A stretch of DNA of 64,000 nt from Ananas comosus (Eukaryota > Streptophyta > Magnoliopsida > Poales > Bromeliaceae): positions 9,576,834 through 9,640,833 of the forward strand of contig NC_033640.1 of the NCBI RefSeq assembly GCF_001540865.1, read 5' to 3'. The notes below the pieces were generated by a model. The model was not told the DNA's origin, ran no database searches, and saw only the letters and a program-made list of their open reading frames with translations. Of this stretch, positions 43,755 to 61,956 are shown one piece after another (the stretch's first letter is position 1; each line of letters opens with the position of its first letter). A program made the translations under genes and the position numbers.

Positions 43755-46700
43755 ATGGCGGTGGCCCTCGTCGCCTCTCCCGTCTCCATCCACGACCTCC
43801 TCCGGCGAGCGGAGCCGCGGGGGATCGCCGGAGGTCTGCCGTTTAGGTTTACTAGCCGGAGCCCGCCGCGGCGGCGGCGGCGTAGTAGGTCGTTCGGTGG
43901 GGTTCTCGTTAGGGCGGCGCTGGAGGAGAGGATGCTGGACGCCGAGGTTTCGAATGGGGGGATGGGTAGGTATTCGATCGAGGGGGAGTTGGGTGGTGTT
44001 GGATTGAACGGGAACGGAGATGGGTTTGGGTATGACGTGGTAGAGGGGAGTACGAATGGCAGCTTGGAGGAGTATTTGAAGGAGAATGGAGCGAGTAATG
44101 GGAGTTTAGTGAAATATGAGGATGGTAATGGCGCAGCCCCGAAAGGGGGAGATGAGGCTTCGGAGGAGACGAAGAGGAAGAAGAGAGTGGAGGAGATTGG
44201 AAAGGAGGATGCTTGGTTTAAGAAAGGGGGACAAGAGGTCCAGGTAAATTGCTTAGCCTTCTTGTTTCCTTAGCAGTAGTTGTATTCTTAATAGTAGTAG
44301 TTGTTGTTGTAGTATTGCTGTATTAGTAGTAATAGCAGTATCTGCAGCATGAAATTCAGATCGACGGTGGACTACTAGTAATCGAGAATTCAAATCGTGC
44401 GAATTCCACAATAGAATATTAAAGACTAGCCTTTTGGTGTTAAAAGACCAATTATACTTGTTTGTATGAGGTTATTATTGCTTCGAGGGAATTCCAGATA
44501 CAAAAGAATGGCAAAGGAAGGCCTGTGTTATCCATTTAGTAAGAAGCATACCGTGAGAGACCTAAGAGAGAAAAATCATTGTGCGCACTTAACTAGGATC
44601 ACCATCTAAACATTTTACCCACAAATTTTGATTTGAAAATTAGTTACTTTTAGCTTGATATCCATCTCGAAGGATGATTGATGTGCATATGGAAGTCTGC
44701 TATTTGAAAGAACTAATTAAACTCCGCTGCTCAAGCAAAGTCATAAATGTTACCCACGATACAACGATGGAATGTGCAGACTTTTAAATTGCGCATTTCT
44801 ATGATTCTATCTTTATAGAAATGAATATGCATGTTTTTTTGCTTGGTGTGTGTTTACCTCACTTGATTTGGGTTTGATATGCCATTTATCTGATTCAACT
44901 TGATGCAAGAGTGTTTCTAGTGTTACATTTTTTATATTAATTACCTTTATGGTGACTATCCTTCTCTTGCAGGTTTCTGTTTCCCCTGGTGGGCGCTGGA
45001 ATCGATTTAAAACCTATTCCACAATCCAAAGAACTTTGGAAATATGGGGGTTTGTTTTTCTTTTCCTTTTTAAGGCGTGGCTCAACAACCAGAAATTCTC
45101 TTATCGTGGTAGGGTGTTTTAATGGTGATATATTTGTTAATACCTTAGTGTAGCATAACGATGATTTTTTAACTTGTTTTTCAGTTATTGGTTATTCATA
45201 CTTTAATTCGTAGAAACAAGGCAGTTGTAGTTAGAGGAAGGTAGAGTTGGATAGTGCAGTTAGTCTGGGACCAAGCATTGCATGATGGACCTTTTCTTAA
45301 AAGATCACTAATTTGTTAATGGGAAGTATGCTGATTTATTAACATTTGTTTGGTTAAAGCGAATTGGAAGAATATGTTATTGATGCCTTGTACAATGAGC
45401 TCATGTAGTATATTCAATCATGTAAGACTTAAAGCATGCACATCAGTAGGGCAGTCTGTTTTGAGAAAGAGTTCTGCTTGCTGAAAGATGATTGCTTTTG
45501 ACCAAACAATCCCTTAAACTTTAGTTGTAGAGCATGCCAAGTCTGTGATGAAATTGTGACCATCTTCGAAGAAAATAAAACAATTTAGGTTGGTGATTTA
45601 CTTATGGAAGGTTAGAGCTGTTGCCTGTACGAATCACTCATATGTCTGTTACTAGTAGCTTATTAACCTTATTCTGTTCTTTTATTAGAATTATTTCCCA
45701 ACTGACTAATAAAGGCATCTGTTGCATCTCCATTTGATTTTAGTTGTCATCGTACTCTTTCTGAATTAGTTAAAAAGTATGATCATGCCTTTTTGAGATC
45801 CTTGAGGCTGTTAGCTCTCTCTGTAACTACAGAAGAACAATAGTTATAGCAAGTCTAACAACTATTCGAACCTATTGTGGATTTTATGATGATCATGATA
45901 GGTCAGTATTAGTGAGGCAATCCCTTATACATCAATCTGATGACTTTCACAATTGCAAATTGTCCATTATACAGTAATCATTACAAAAGTGCCTGTTAGG
46001 TTTTAGGGCTAAGTATTATATATTTACATTTGTATCCCTGGGAAATCGAATTTTCATATATACCCTTCAGAATTGAAGTTTTTACTCATGCTCTCTTTTG
46101 CTTACAAAAGAAGGCCTTACCTTCATTATTTTTTTTAGAATACAAAACCAACTTCCCCCCTGAATTCGGTGGCTCTCCAACTTAAGGTATTGTTGTAAGA
46201 AGCAGCACTTTCAGTGGCAACGTGTGACAATACAGATTTTAGATAGTGATGTATATGTGAATAGATCATTTTGCACGGATGTATATGTGAAGGCCCGTAT
46301 TCTTGAAATCAGGTTATATGGTTGTACCTCTCGAAATCTTTTTACATGATACTTGTTAGTTGACATTGTTTAGGAGTACTTTTATATTCCTGAATGTTAT
46401 GAAATGTGAAATTGGGCCATCAGTAAATTAGTCGCATCTGCTCTACAGGAGGAATGACGGAGGAGAAAAAGGTTATAAGACGGAAAACCCTCGCAAAGTG
46501 GCTAAAAGAGAGTATTTTGAGATTAGGCCCCACATTTATCAAAATTGGGCAACAGTTCTCTACAAGAGTGGATATTCTGGCACAAGAGTATGTGGATCAG
46601 TTGTCTGAATTGCAGGTCATTATGCTTATCCGTCGTCTTTTCATGTTCCTTTGAATGATTCAACTATGAGGTCTATCATTGCTTCGTTCTGATTGACCAA

Positions 46701-49700
46701 TTAGATGATAAAATTTTCTCATATTATAGGATCAAGTTCCTCCATTCCCTTCCCAAACAGCTGTATCAATTATTGAGGAAGAACTTGGAGCCTCAGTGGA
46801 TAATATATTTGAACGATTTGACTATGAGCCAATAGCTGCTGCAAGTCTTGGTAAGATATAGCCAGTAGCAGGAGTGACAAGAGCTTCAATTTTTTTGAGT
46901 TTTTTGTCTCCTTTCTTCAAATTTTTTTAGTCAAAGTAATTTGCAGCAGTGTACCTTTCTGTTGCAGGTCAGGTTCATCGTGCAAGATTAAATGGTCAAG
47001 AAGTTGTGATCAAGGTGCAAAGACCTGGTCTGAAGGAACTATTTGACATTGATTTGAAGAATCTAAGGGTTAGTTATTGAAATGTTCATTTCCTTCTTGT
47101 GGACTCTGTTGTGAATGGTACTAATCCAATTATGAATTGTCACTACAATCAATCTCCTCGATCTTAGATATACTAATTTACTTGCAACTGGATAGTATCT
47201 TTCTTCACATTGTCGGGTAGCCTACACTGACCAGGGTTGGCAAGGATGAGCAGTGGTGAAGCGGTGATGGTTTTGATGAGTGAGATTGTTTTACTAAGAA
47301 AAACGTGAATGATAATCTCTGTTGAGATATCCTGGGGATATAGGGAGAAGTAGAAAATAAAAATTACTGTGTTGTGATATACTTGTAGATTTTTTTTAAA
47401 ATTTTGTTTTTCTTTATCGTAGAAATATTTCTAACATCCCCTTCATGTACCTTCCTTTGGTAAGAGAAACTAATTTACTTTGTTGCTTACATAAATTCAA
47501 GTAATTGTAAGAATGTCCGATGGTGTCATGTTGCATTTGCTTCATAATGTGTTACGTCAGATGTCTGGACCGTTGATCACCGGATGCTTGCTCCAATACT
47601 GTTGTAATTAAATATAGCTTATTGAGCGAAGAGCATTCTGCGTATTATATGTACACAGTCGTAAGGTTATCTCGGAGTTGCGCCTTGGTCCTGAGTTTGC
47701 TGTTCCATCTGTGTAGCAAGTACAGTTAGGAATGTAGATTATTTATTGTTTTTCTGTCATTCTGATGCCATTTCGGATCTTATACAATCCGGGAACATTG
47801 CAGGTAATAGCTGAATACCTTCAGAAAGTGGATCCGAAGTCAGATGGTGCCAAGAGAGACTGGGTTGCTATCTATGATGAATGTGCGAGCGTCCTATATC
47901 AGGTAAAACTTGATATTTTTTAGCTCATTGCACCAACATCTCAATATTAACTATTCCATTCATTAACGCCAGTGAAGTGTACTATAATTTTAAGCCATCA
48001 ACATGTGGTATAAGTATTGTATATAGTCTTGTTATTGTGTTTCCCACAACTATGAAATTCCTTATGTTTACAGCTTGATAGCTGCAAACTAATAAATTAT
48101 ATATCTGATGCTGTAATGGCTCTTTTCAGGAAATAGACTATATGAAAGAAGCAGCTAATGCAGAAAAGTTTGCTGATAACTTCAAAAATATGGATTATGT
48201 AAAGGTGCCAAATGTATTCTGGGAATACACGACACCTCAGGTTCAACTCCTCAGACTTAGTAAGCCTTGAAAAAGAGATCTGGTTCAGAAACCATTTTTC
48301 GTATGAAGGAATCCGCTAAATAAATAGCTTCTTGCTTTGCTGCAGGTATTGACAATGGAATATGTTCCAGGAATAAAGATAAACAGGATAAAGCAACTAG
48401 ATCAGTTGGGTGTGGATCGGAAAAGGTACAGGGGAACTGGGATTGCCTCTTCAACGGGAATCCTAATAGAAGAACTTCTTTTGGATTTATATCTGCATAT
48501 TATCTTAAGTTGATTTGACCTTGAGCTTGAAATTAATCTCCTTCCATCACAGATTGGGCCGATATGCAGTTGAGTCTTATCTGGAGCAAATCTTATCTCA
48601 TGGATTTTTCCATGCTGATCCGGTTAGTTTTCTTTCTTTCGACACGAATTCATAATGTGTCAATGCCCTAAAATTACTGGAGCAGCGTGAGATGACAGAC
48701 TAAAATAATTCAGAAGTATATGAAGAACTTCAGTCGAGAAGACAAGTTTGTAGTAGTAATATCAGTTCTATGAGAATCATATTTGCCGCTGAAATCTATG
48801 GAGTTTTTCTGTTTCCTTTTTTTTTCTTTTGGGGTGGAAGGGGGAGTGGAGGAGAGAAAGGCCACCCTTTTGGATGGAGTGTTGACAGCAAACCAACAAC
48901 TGGGAGCCTAAGACTTTCGGAGAATTATCATTACTCTGTTGTGGTTCCTCAGTTCCTCATTAATTTTTAATAGCATGTACAACTAGAGATAGAAGCATCA
49001 TGAACGAATAAGGAAGAAAATTCTTGGTCTGAGACTCAGTAGATGAGATTTAGTGGAAGTTCAGTTCATTATGCTATTCAAGTTCTTAGAGATACAATGA
49101 TGTGTAGGTTTTGCTCTAACAGTGCCTTCTCATTGCAGCATCCTGGAAATATTGCTGTTGATGATGTCAATGGCGGCAGGCTCATCTTCTATGATTTTGG
49201 AATGATGGGAAGGTTGATTTTTGAATCCTCACTTCCCATAGGCTGTTGACTTGCGGAATCCATCCCCCCTTATAAACTGAAAATGCCATTATCTGTTGCA
49301 TCTTTTAATCTGTGCTGGTTTTCTTTTTCCTTGCAGTATTAGTCCTAATATAAGGGAAGGCTTGCTTGAAACATTCTATGGAGTATATGAAAAGGACCCC
49401 GATAGGGTTAGTTTCTCTAGACCTTTTCAATATTTCTCTGAACTGTGGAGATGATTTCAAAGTGCGTAGAAGTCCTGTAAACTAAAATCTGTTGCGAAAA
49501 ATTCATAAACTGCACAGGTTTTCTTCTTCATGAGAATAATTTTACCTTGTTCTCTCATGTTACAAGTAAATGATTGATGTTGTTGTGTGGTTTTTATTTT
49601 ATATCTGTGCATTTCTGTGCTTTTGTTTACGGCATGAACTCCAGCTGTTAACAGAGTTTGTATTCTGAAGAATTTAGTTTAGTACATAGAATCACAAATA

Positions 49701-51665
49701 AGTCAACATACAGGTGCTTCAAGCGATGATTCAAATGGGAGTCCTTGTTCCCACCGGTGATATGACAGCTGTCAGAAGAACAGCTTTATTTTTCCTTAAC
49801 AGGTAGTTTCACAAGAAATACTGTCGAAGTAATGAACTGTAAGGCTGAGGTACATTCTTTTTATATTTTATTTTATTTTACTTTATTTTTTTTGCAGCTT
49901 TGAGGAACGTCTAGTGGCCCAGAGGAAAGAGAGAGAGATAGCAAGCACTGAACTCGGATTTAAAAAGCAACTGACCAGAGAGGAAAAACTAGAAAAGAAG
50001 AAGCAAAGACTCGCAGCAATTGGTAATGGATTTGATTTACTTTATATATTATGTGGCGACAACTCTTATACTATTAGACTTTTAGTATTACCTTATAATG
50101 TAGTAGGAGAAACATTAGATTAAATTTCTCTAAGAAGATGTGAATGTTTGCAATTTATGATGTATTTTTGTCTAGTATTTATCTGATTTGGTTCTCACGT
50201 GTAATCTATTTTGCAGGAGAGGATCTCTTGGCAATTGCTGCAGATCAACCTTTTCGCTTTCCTGCTACTTTCACATTTGTTGTTAGAGCATTTTCAGGTC
50301 TTTTATTTAACAGCCTGAGAGCTAATTGAACCCTATCATTTCATTGAGTCGTCTTAAATAATGGTGTTCTTGTACGTGCAGTATTGGATGGGATTGGGAA
50401 GGGCCTTGATCCTAGATTCGACATTACAGAAATCGCCAAGCCGTGAGTATCAATTTCTGATCTTATAGTATTTTTCTACTATTTTTCAGATCTGACTAAA
50501 ATTACGTGATTTTAATTGCTAGGTATGCCTTGGAATTACTAAGATTTCGGGAAGCTGGTGTTGAAGTAGTTGTAAAGGTAAGAGCGTGCTCCTTTACTGT
50601 TAAGTTACTGGTCATAAATGATGGTGCACTACCAAAGTTTAAATATATTTTCTTTATTAAAAAAATTTGCAGGATATAAAGAAAAGATGGGAGCGCCAAT
50701 CGCGTGCATTCTATAATCTATTTAGACAAGCTGATAGAGTTGAAAGACTTGCGCAAATAATTCAACGTCTGGTATATACTAAACACTAAACAGATACACT
50801 GCATTATTTACCCAGTAGTTTGCTTGTTGTGCTTGTTTGGCCTGGCTTCTAGGGTAACTCATCCACTCCGAAAAGCAGAACTTTCAGAAACCAGGTGTTT
50901 TGCCATAAAATGAGCTTTTGTGTTGCAAAAGCAGATCCAATTTAACAAAATTTTTAATAGTAGAAGCTGTTAGTGCTTCCTTAACAACTCTTTTGCAGAA
51001 CCTCCTGCTTGGCCCAAGTAGTTTCGTATTTTTTTTTTTTTTTTTCACTGGTAGTCAGTTATAATGCAATTGCATTATCTTACAGGAGCAAGGGGATCTC
51101 AAGCTTCGAGTGCGAACTTTGGAATCTGAAAGAGCATTCCAAAGAGTTTCTGCTGTACAGCGGACAATTGGAAATGTGAGTTCATTCTCTTTCGTGATTT
51201 TGTCGCATATTCAAGTAAAATGATTACATTAGCTACGCATTTTTTGTGAACGATAGCAAACAGTGAACAGGGGAATCAATGCTAATTACACGTCATGCTT
51301 ATTGCCCAAATTTTGTAAATGTCAAGTACACTCTTTTGAGTTAAAATCCTAATTTTGAAGCTTCCTCTCCATTTACAGGCGGTTGCTGCAGGAAGTTTAG
51401 TAAACCTTGCTACACTTTTATACCTCAATTCTATTAGAGTAAGCAACTCTCTCTCTAGAATAAACTTCATCACATCTCATTATCATTTCTTCATGTGTGT
51501 ATGCACATGTTGATGTCTATTATCCTGATCATCATTATTCTTGCACAGGTCCCAGCAATTACCGCATATGTGTTCTCCGCATTCTTTGGATTGCGAATTC
51601 TCTTTGGTATTCTCAAGGTCAAGAAGTTAGATCAACAAGAGAGATTGATAACAGGCACTGCATAA
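43755..51665 (+). CDS. ABC1K8: ABC1-family atypical kinase, chloroplast (ABC1K8/OSA1-like), 20 exons
   Basis: Arabidopsis ABC1K8 (OSA1) is a chloroplast envelope protein linked to oxidative stress and iron homeostasis. Exons: 43755-44243, 44973-45108, 46449-46615, 46730-46850, 46968-47068, 47804-47902, 48130-48240, 48346-48425, 48553-48622, 49139-49212, 49337-49406, 49714-49802, 49898-50022, 50217-50297, 50382-50442, 50523-50577, 50673-50771, 51086-51175, 51379-51438 and 51549-51665. All join in frame with GT-AG introns to give 764 aa. Residues 1 to about 55 form a Ser/Arg-rich transit peptide. ABC1 motifs: KIGQ at 240-243; the Ala-rich AAAS loop at 300-303 that replaces the kinase Gly loop; a VIK lysine at 320; HADPHPGN ending at 462; DFG at 477-479. 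Two hydrophobic segments lie in the last 60 residues. Every catalytic motif is kept. Orthology rests on remembered similarity over most of the length. Confidence 0.96.
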
Positions 51666-53260
51666 GTTGGTGGTCACTCCGCGATCAACACCTTCTGTTC
51701 AAATAGTTTTGGTTCGTGTACTATCCCTCATTTTATTTATTTTTCCTTTACTGCGCATTTCTTCATCCCACCCCGGCCCTGATTTGCGATGTAACAACAT
51801 TAGCGAGCTGAAATATGTAAATGCCATGCATAAGATATATAGATGTAAATATGATGTTATATTGTTTTCAACTTCTCGCAAAATAAAGGTGCTCGACCTC
51901 TGCTTGTAACCCTACTGCTTGTGCGAGAAGCGTTACGTTTGCTGCAGATTTAAATTATTACGAGTGCTGCAGGCTAGTGTGGATCTTTTTTGTTTTCGCA
52001 GTTTTCGACAACATTTTCTGTAGAAGGCTCGCAAGACAAATGACAGCGTTGCCTCGAATGGTAGCCATCTGAATGTTTTTGGGGGAAGATGAATTTAATC
52101 ATGTTGCTTGTTCTCTGGTCTGCAGTTTGGACTAATGTTCAATGTTTCTTTTGTAAATTAAACCTCAATCTTGAAGTATAATCACTTCATTCATGGCTCG
52201 TTTTTATTTTATAATTAGCTGAAGACTTTGATTTTGCCATCTGCCTAGCTTGGAATGTTTTTGTTGGTCTGGACCTCCGGTGCAGGACTAGCTCGCCTTG
52301 TCAATCTGCAGCTGCAGGCTCGGCAGCATTTGGAGGCAACCGGACCTGGGCTTCGTTTTTGTTCCCCTACGAAGTCGAGTCGAGATCAGGTTTACGGCTG
52401 GAGCTTTCAAACATCCTTGCTCTTGCAACTCCGGCAAAACAAACAGTGCCTTTGTCCATGGCGCCAACAACTTACGAAACTAACTTTTTTTTTTTTGGGG
52501 GGGGAGAATAATTTTGATAGCTAAGTACAAATAATAAAACAAGGACACCACGGGAATCATCACCTCAGCCGTTATGACAAAATGCTGATGATGAAAATCA
52601 CCTGTTATGTCTAAATATTGAGGGGTAAGATTTAAACCTACATATAAGTGTACAGATAACATTTTTGGTAAAATATAAAATGGACGAGGGAGCTATGAAA
52701 ATCATTTGTGACCATAAATGTTGATTTTTCGCCTCAGCCCCGAAAACTCAACTGCTTGAAGGTTGTCGGCTTGAGCCGACAATCCACTCAGAGATTTATT
52801 ACTCAAAAAGTTCCAACTGCATGAAGTTTGATCATAATTTCAGTTAGATCCTCAAAGCTCCAACTTCAACAATTTGGTCCCCCGATGTTTTGTCGCCCTC
52901 TGGTCAACCACCGGCACAGGCAATGGTAGATATAAGGACTAAACAATCAAGTAAGCCAAACTTTTGGGGCGAAATTGGTAAAGACTGAAACACTTGGAGG
53001 ACGAAAACCATTCAAGCTCGAAGACTACGTTTCTGATTAACCACGCAACAGATATGATTCTAGTGGAAGACATTAACACCAAGCCCAACAATCTCCTCAA
53101 ACCAACCAGTTATTATCCAGCAGAAAGCTGCAATTCTCTGTTGTGGAAAAAAAAGCTCTGAATAGGTTCATGATGCAAAACTGCTGCAGATAATCCTTCT
53201 AAGATCAGATGAAGCATCTTCCAACAAAATAACACCAGAATCAGTACATCTCTCTCCCCC

Positions 53261-53304
<44 letters not shown>

Positions 53305-53487
53305 CTGCCATCCAAATCAGAGAATGTAGTCTCTCTCAATCAGAAAGTATACAGAAAAAAAAAAACCCTATATATGCTGAGTACCACCATATCTGGCCAA
53401 AATTCGGGCAGGTGATTATTATTCTTTTGGAAACCACAATGAATCCCCTATCCTTTGTACACTGTATTTACAGTAAGTCAATTTTCA
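51666..53487. other. Convergent intergenic region between ABC1K8 and the MYST gene
   Basis: The ABC1K8 3' flank to about 52200, a GC-richer stretch at 52255-52480 with no recognisable product, then a stretch at 52700-53040 with a perfect hairpin (TTGTCGGC, TTGA loop, GCCGACAA near 52763-52782). A (CT)n run lies at about 53262-53300. No gene. Confidence 0.5.
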
Positions 53488-58197
<4,710 letters not shown>

Positions 58198-58354
58198 CGA
58201 GGCAGGCTCTTTCTTTATATAGGGCGGTCCAAAGAAACAGTTCGCTTCGCGGGTTTCTGCGTGCGTTTGAACGTGTTTGCACGAAGGCCCCTCCCTTCTC
58301 GACTTTTAATGAAACAGCCCCTTATACTTTGAGGGCATATTATATATATATATA
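58198..58354. other. Upstream region of the MYST gene
   Basis: The minus-strand promoter and leader (TATATA-like sequence at 58214-58220), bounded by a MITE. Confidence 0.4.
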
Positions 58355-58557
58355 GAACTAGGTTACTATACTATTAATAGCACCAAGTCATTAGTGCTAT
58401 CAAGTTTTTAGCCATTGGATTAAGAGATGTGCGGTTAGAATGATGTGGGTCCCTTAGGGTTGAGTGGGTGGTTGGTTAAATAGTATGATCTAATGGATGA
58501 AAATGATCAAAAGGTTAGCACCAAGTACTTTGTGCTATTAATAGCATAGTAGCCGGA

Positions 58558-58560
<3 letters not shown>
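58355..58560. mobile_element. Short TA-flanked MITE, family B copy 4, best preserved
   Basis: The left end (TACTATACTATTAATAGCAC) and the inverted right end (GTGCTATTAATAGCATAGTA) match over about 30 bp. The inner body shares GATGTGCGGTTAGAATGATG with the other copies. (TA)n runs follow directly on the right (58561-58588) and lie on the left. At 206 bp it has no coding frame. It is about 160 bp upstream of the MYST ATG. Confidence 0.82.
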
Positions 58561-58588
<28 letters not shown>

Positions 58589-58592
<4 letters not shown>

Positions 58593-59589
58593 TTGCTCAC
58601 TTTAAAAAGGTATGAACATATAAAACTTACCTGAACAAATTTGAATTTACTATTCAAAATATTTACACTTTTTTTAATTTTACTCTCTAACTTTTTAATT
58701 TGTTTGATATAATTCAATTAACAGTATTTTCATTTTAAAATTTAAGCTAATTTTTTAATTTAATTAATTTATGATTGTGAAAATTTTATGAAGTATACTA
58801 ATTAAATATGTAAAAATAGACAACACTAGTCAAAGGGCCGTTAACTAACTCAAATCAAACAAATTGAGAGATTAAATAGTAAAATCAAAATTTGAAAGGT
58901 TAGGTGGTCGATTCATAATTATCTACAATTCAGAAAATTTTCATTGTTTTTACCCTTTTAAAAGGGTAAAATATATAGTTAAACTTTTAGTTTTAACAAT
59001 CAAACTTTCTAAACTTTATGAAATATTTTAATACATTCTTTTCTTTAAGTAAACTTACTAATTATACTATCATTTTAATGGGATGTTGTACATATAATTC
59101 TGTAAAACTTCAAAATATAAAGATATCTATTTTTTCTCCTTCAGTTTTGATGCTAATTTTGATGATAAAAAAAATAGTTAAATCAAACTTCAATTTTTAT
59201 TACTTCTTTTTACATGTTAGAATACAAAAAAACAAAAATTTCTTTTGAAGCTCTATAAAACTATATGCAATATATGCAACAAAAATAATTGTACAATTAA
59301 TAATTTTTAATTAAAAAGGAGGGGTCTGTTAAAATACTCGATAAAATTTAAGGAGTTCAGATAAAGAAAGATATTATGTTGTCTGCTTTGTTTATTTTTC
59401 TAAATATAACTAGAAATGTGAAATAATTAAATTTTAAATTTTAAATATTTAATATCAAATTTTTAACCAATTGAGCAAGTTACGATAGATATAAAATACA
59501 AAAAAAAATTGCGCATATTGTTATTTTTTAAATTATGTTACTTCAAATATATTGTCTATAGATTCGCATCTCTTTTTCTTTTTTTTTTA
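58589..59589. other. AT-rich intergenic DNA
   Basis: Very AT-rich, without a recognisable gene. Some weakly inverted phrases between 58610 and 58920 may be an eroded MITE. Confidence 0.4.
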
Positions 59590-59914
59590 AGAAAAAACTT
59601 TAAATATTATTTCTGTAGTTTCATATGTTTTTTATTTTAGTATCTTGTGATTTAAAATAATTAATTTAGTATTCTGTAATTTTATTTTTTTTTTATTATT
59701 CACTTTACTAATTTTTTTGTTAAAAAAATTAGTAACAAAGTAAAAACTAAAATATATTAAAGTGAATATTTAATAAATCTAGGTGAAATATTTTAAATTT
59801 TTTTTATATATAATTGAACGAAATATTAAATGAGTTGAGGAGGAAAAAAAAAAAAAAAAATTGATGCACTATAAACTAAACTACAGGTACTAGAGCGGTA
59901 TTTGAAGTTTACCC
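59590..59914. mobile_element. Mutator-type fold-back MITE, copy 4, degenerate
   Basis: AAAAACTTTAAATATTATTTCTG on the left, CGGTATTTGAAGTTTACCC on the right, and the TTTATTTTAGTATC internal order of the family. The left edge is approximate. An A-run follows at 59918-59943. Confidence 0.65.
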
Positions 59915-59916
59915 TG

Positions 59917-59947
<31 letters not shown>

Positions 59948-59993
59948 CTCCCTCAAATACGAAGATACTATGCGACCGCGCGAGCATCGTTTT

Positions 59994-59997
<4 letters not shown>

Positions 59998-60036
<39 letters not shown>
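59998..60036. repeat. (GA)n tract in the leader of the plastid membrane protein gene
   Basis: About 38 bp of GA ending 14 bp before the ATG at 60050. It lies in the probable 5' leader. Confidence 0.75.
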
Positions 60037-60038
<2 letters not shown>

Positions 60039-60049
60039 CTCGGGGCGCC

Positions 60050-61956
60050 ATGGCGATGTCCCTTCTTCGTCCTCCTCCTCCCTCCTCGCCCAATCTCCAT
60101 CGCCCCTCTCCTTTCTCCTCCTCTTCCTCCTCCTCCCTCTCCCCCTACTCCCATTTTCCCATCCACGTCGCCGTTTCCAAACCCTACCTCGCTCCCACGA
60201 CACTCCCCTACGCGCTCCGCCCCCCTTTCTCCTCTCTCTCCTCCGCACCCTCTTACCCTAATGCTTCCGCTCTCGCACCCTCCGTGGGATCTCCCTCCAC
60301 CTCGCCTCAGCTCGCGCGGTGGAGCCTCGGCCGCGACCACATCTTCCTCCTCAATATCACTGCTTGCGCGGTATGAATATGATTCGTTGGTCACACGCTT
60401 TAATTCTTCAAAGAACTGCGATTATTGGATTGGCCATTGGAAAGGGAGATTTTGGGCGATAAGTTTTGATGCGCATGGCCTTAAAAACTGCATCTTTTCG
60501 CGGTATGATTTGATGATTACACGCTTTGGTTCTTCAAAATTTCAAATAGCTGCGGTTTTTGGATCAGTCGTTGGAAAAGGAGTTTTTGCGCAGTAAATTG
60601 TGATAATATGGCCTCAGAATCACATCTTTGCATGCTAAAAACCAATTCTATACACGCTGTAGAATCATAGATTACCTACTGTGATTTCCTTTTTCAGGTG
60701 GCCATTTCCGCCTCGTGGCTATTTTTCTCCGCGATTCCGACCCTTTTGGTACGCATTTTCTTACCTTCGTTTATATTTGATTGAGGTTTCAGTATCACTA
60801 ATTGTTCTCCGTAATTACTATCCTGGAAAATTTAGGCTTTTAGAAAAGCAGCGGAATCGCTCGAGAAGCTGCTAGATGTCACGGCAGAAGAGCTTCCGGA
60901 TACCATGGCTGCTGTCAGGCTCTCCGGGATGGAGATTAGCGACTTAACCATGGAGCTCAGTGATCTGGGGTGAGCCATTGATGGTTTCTTTTTGGTTAAA
61001 ATGTGATGAGAATTACTCAAATATAGACCATTTTGAAATAGATCAATCTAGTTTATCTAGCTTTAATTCTTAGTTATTCCAGTCAAATTGAGGATTTTGT
61101 TAAATATAATAGCCTTATTCGTAGTTAGTAGAATAATTGTCAATGATCTTATAGATCCGTTTGCTAAAAAAGCAGTACAGTGATTAAATTTAACAGAATT
61201 ACTGTTGAATTAATTGAATTTTAATTTTCTAAACAATTTGAATAACTTAAATCGAAACAATTGAAAGTTCAAAGGCGCAAATAAAAAAAAAAAGTTGAAG
61301 AGAATTTTCAAATGGGCTATATTTCGCTGGGTTCCGTACATATTTAGCTTTTTCTTATAATGATTTTATCTGCTTTTAAGTTAACGAAGACCATGATTGC
61401 TATATGAATTATCTCTGTTGTTCGGTTTGTGATTATTTGATTCTTGTGTCGAAACATATTTGTGATGTATAAATATCATCTCTACTATGTATTTCAGCAA
61501 GTTATCGCTTTTCTTAGTTGGACTGCCGTTTACTGTTATTATTATTATTATTTTTTAATGTTATTCGTCTTCACAATTTACTTTTGTAGGCATGACATAA
61601 CACAAGGTGTTAGAAGCTCTACTCGAGCCGTCCGTGTAGCAGAGGACAGATTGCGCCTCCTCACTAATATGGCTCCAGTTGGTAAGTTCCATGGTCTATG
61701 TTATTAATTTGTGGTTCATTATGATCGGATGGTGTATTCCATTTTCACTTGATTAGTATCTGTGCAGGGGAAAGCCACTCTGAGGAACGAAACGGAGACA
61801 GAGATACAGGGACCAATGCTCGCTAGAACAGCAAGAAACTTGCGGGAGGGGATTGTAAAGGGCCGAGCAGGTTTTGGAGTAATTTTTAGTATCATCCAAT
61901 TTTCTCGGTGGGGTTTAAATTTTCTTTCCGCCCGTAGACAGAAGCGCTCAGCTTGA
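60050..61956 (+). CDS. Plastid-targeted membrane protein of unknown function (DUF948-like)
   Basis: Exons: 60050-60370, 60698-60748, 60836-60969, 61590-61681 and 61768 or 61775 to 61956. The first 90 residues are Ser/Pro-rich with few acids, a transit-peptide look. One hydrophobic segment spans about 102-124 (NITACAVAISASWLFFSAIP joined over exons 1-2). A helical part follows (ESLEKLLDVTAEELPDTMAA, then MEISDLTMELSDLG), like the bacterial DUF948 arrangement of one membrane helix plus a coiled coil. The last splice is uncertain: donor G/GTAAGT at 61681 fits the frame with an acceptor at 61775, while the stronger-looking acceptor at 61768 would need a donor two codons earlier. The protein is about 259 aa. 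I know plant homologues exist but not a function. Intron 1 holds a local duplication that repeats the donor site. Confidence 0.75.
60366..60615. repeat. Local tandem duplication in intron 1, repeating the splice donor
   Basis: 60366-60485 and 60498-60615 align, both running from CGCGGTATGA through CACACGCTTT/TACACGCTTT and GCCATTGGAAAGG/GTCGTTGGAAAAGG to ATGGCCT. The first CGCG/GTATGA is the exon 1 donor; the second copy holds the same donor sequence 129 bp further on. Confidence 0.7.

Noticed and set aside
52255..52524. 89-aa frame in a GC-richer stretch after ABC1K8
   Set aside because: No homology, start context or splice evidence; different frames are equally open.
59826..60394. Minus-strand frames of 133-140 aa opposite exon 1 of the plastid protein
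   Set aside because: Antisense of Ser/Pro-rich transit sequence and (GA)n.
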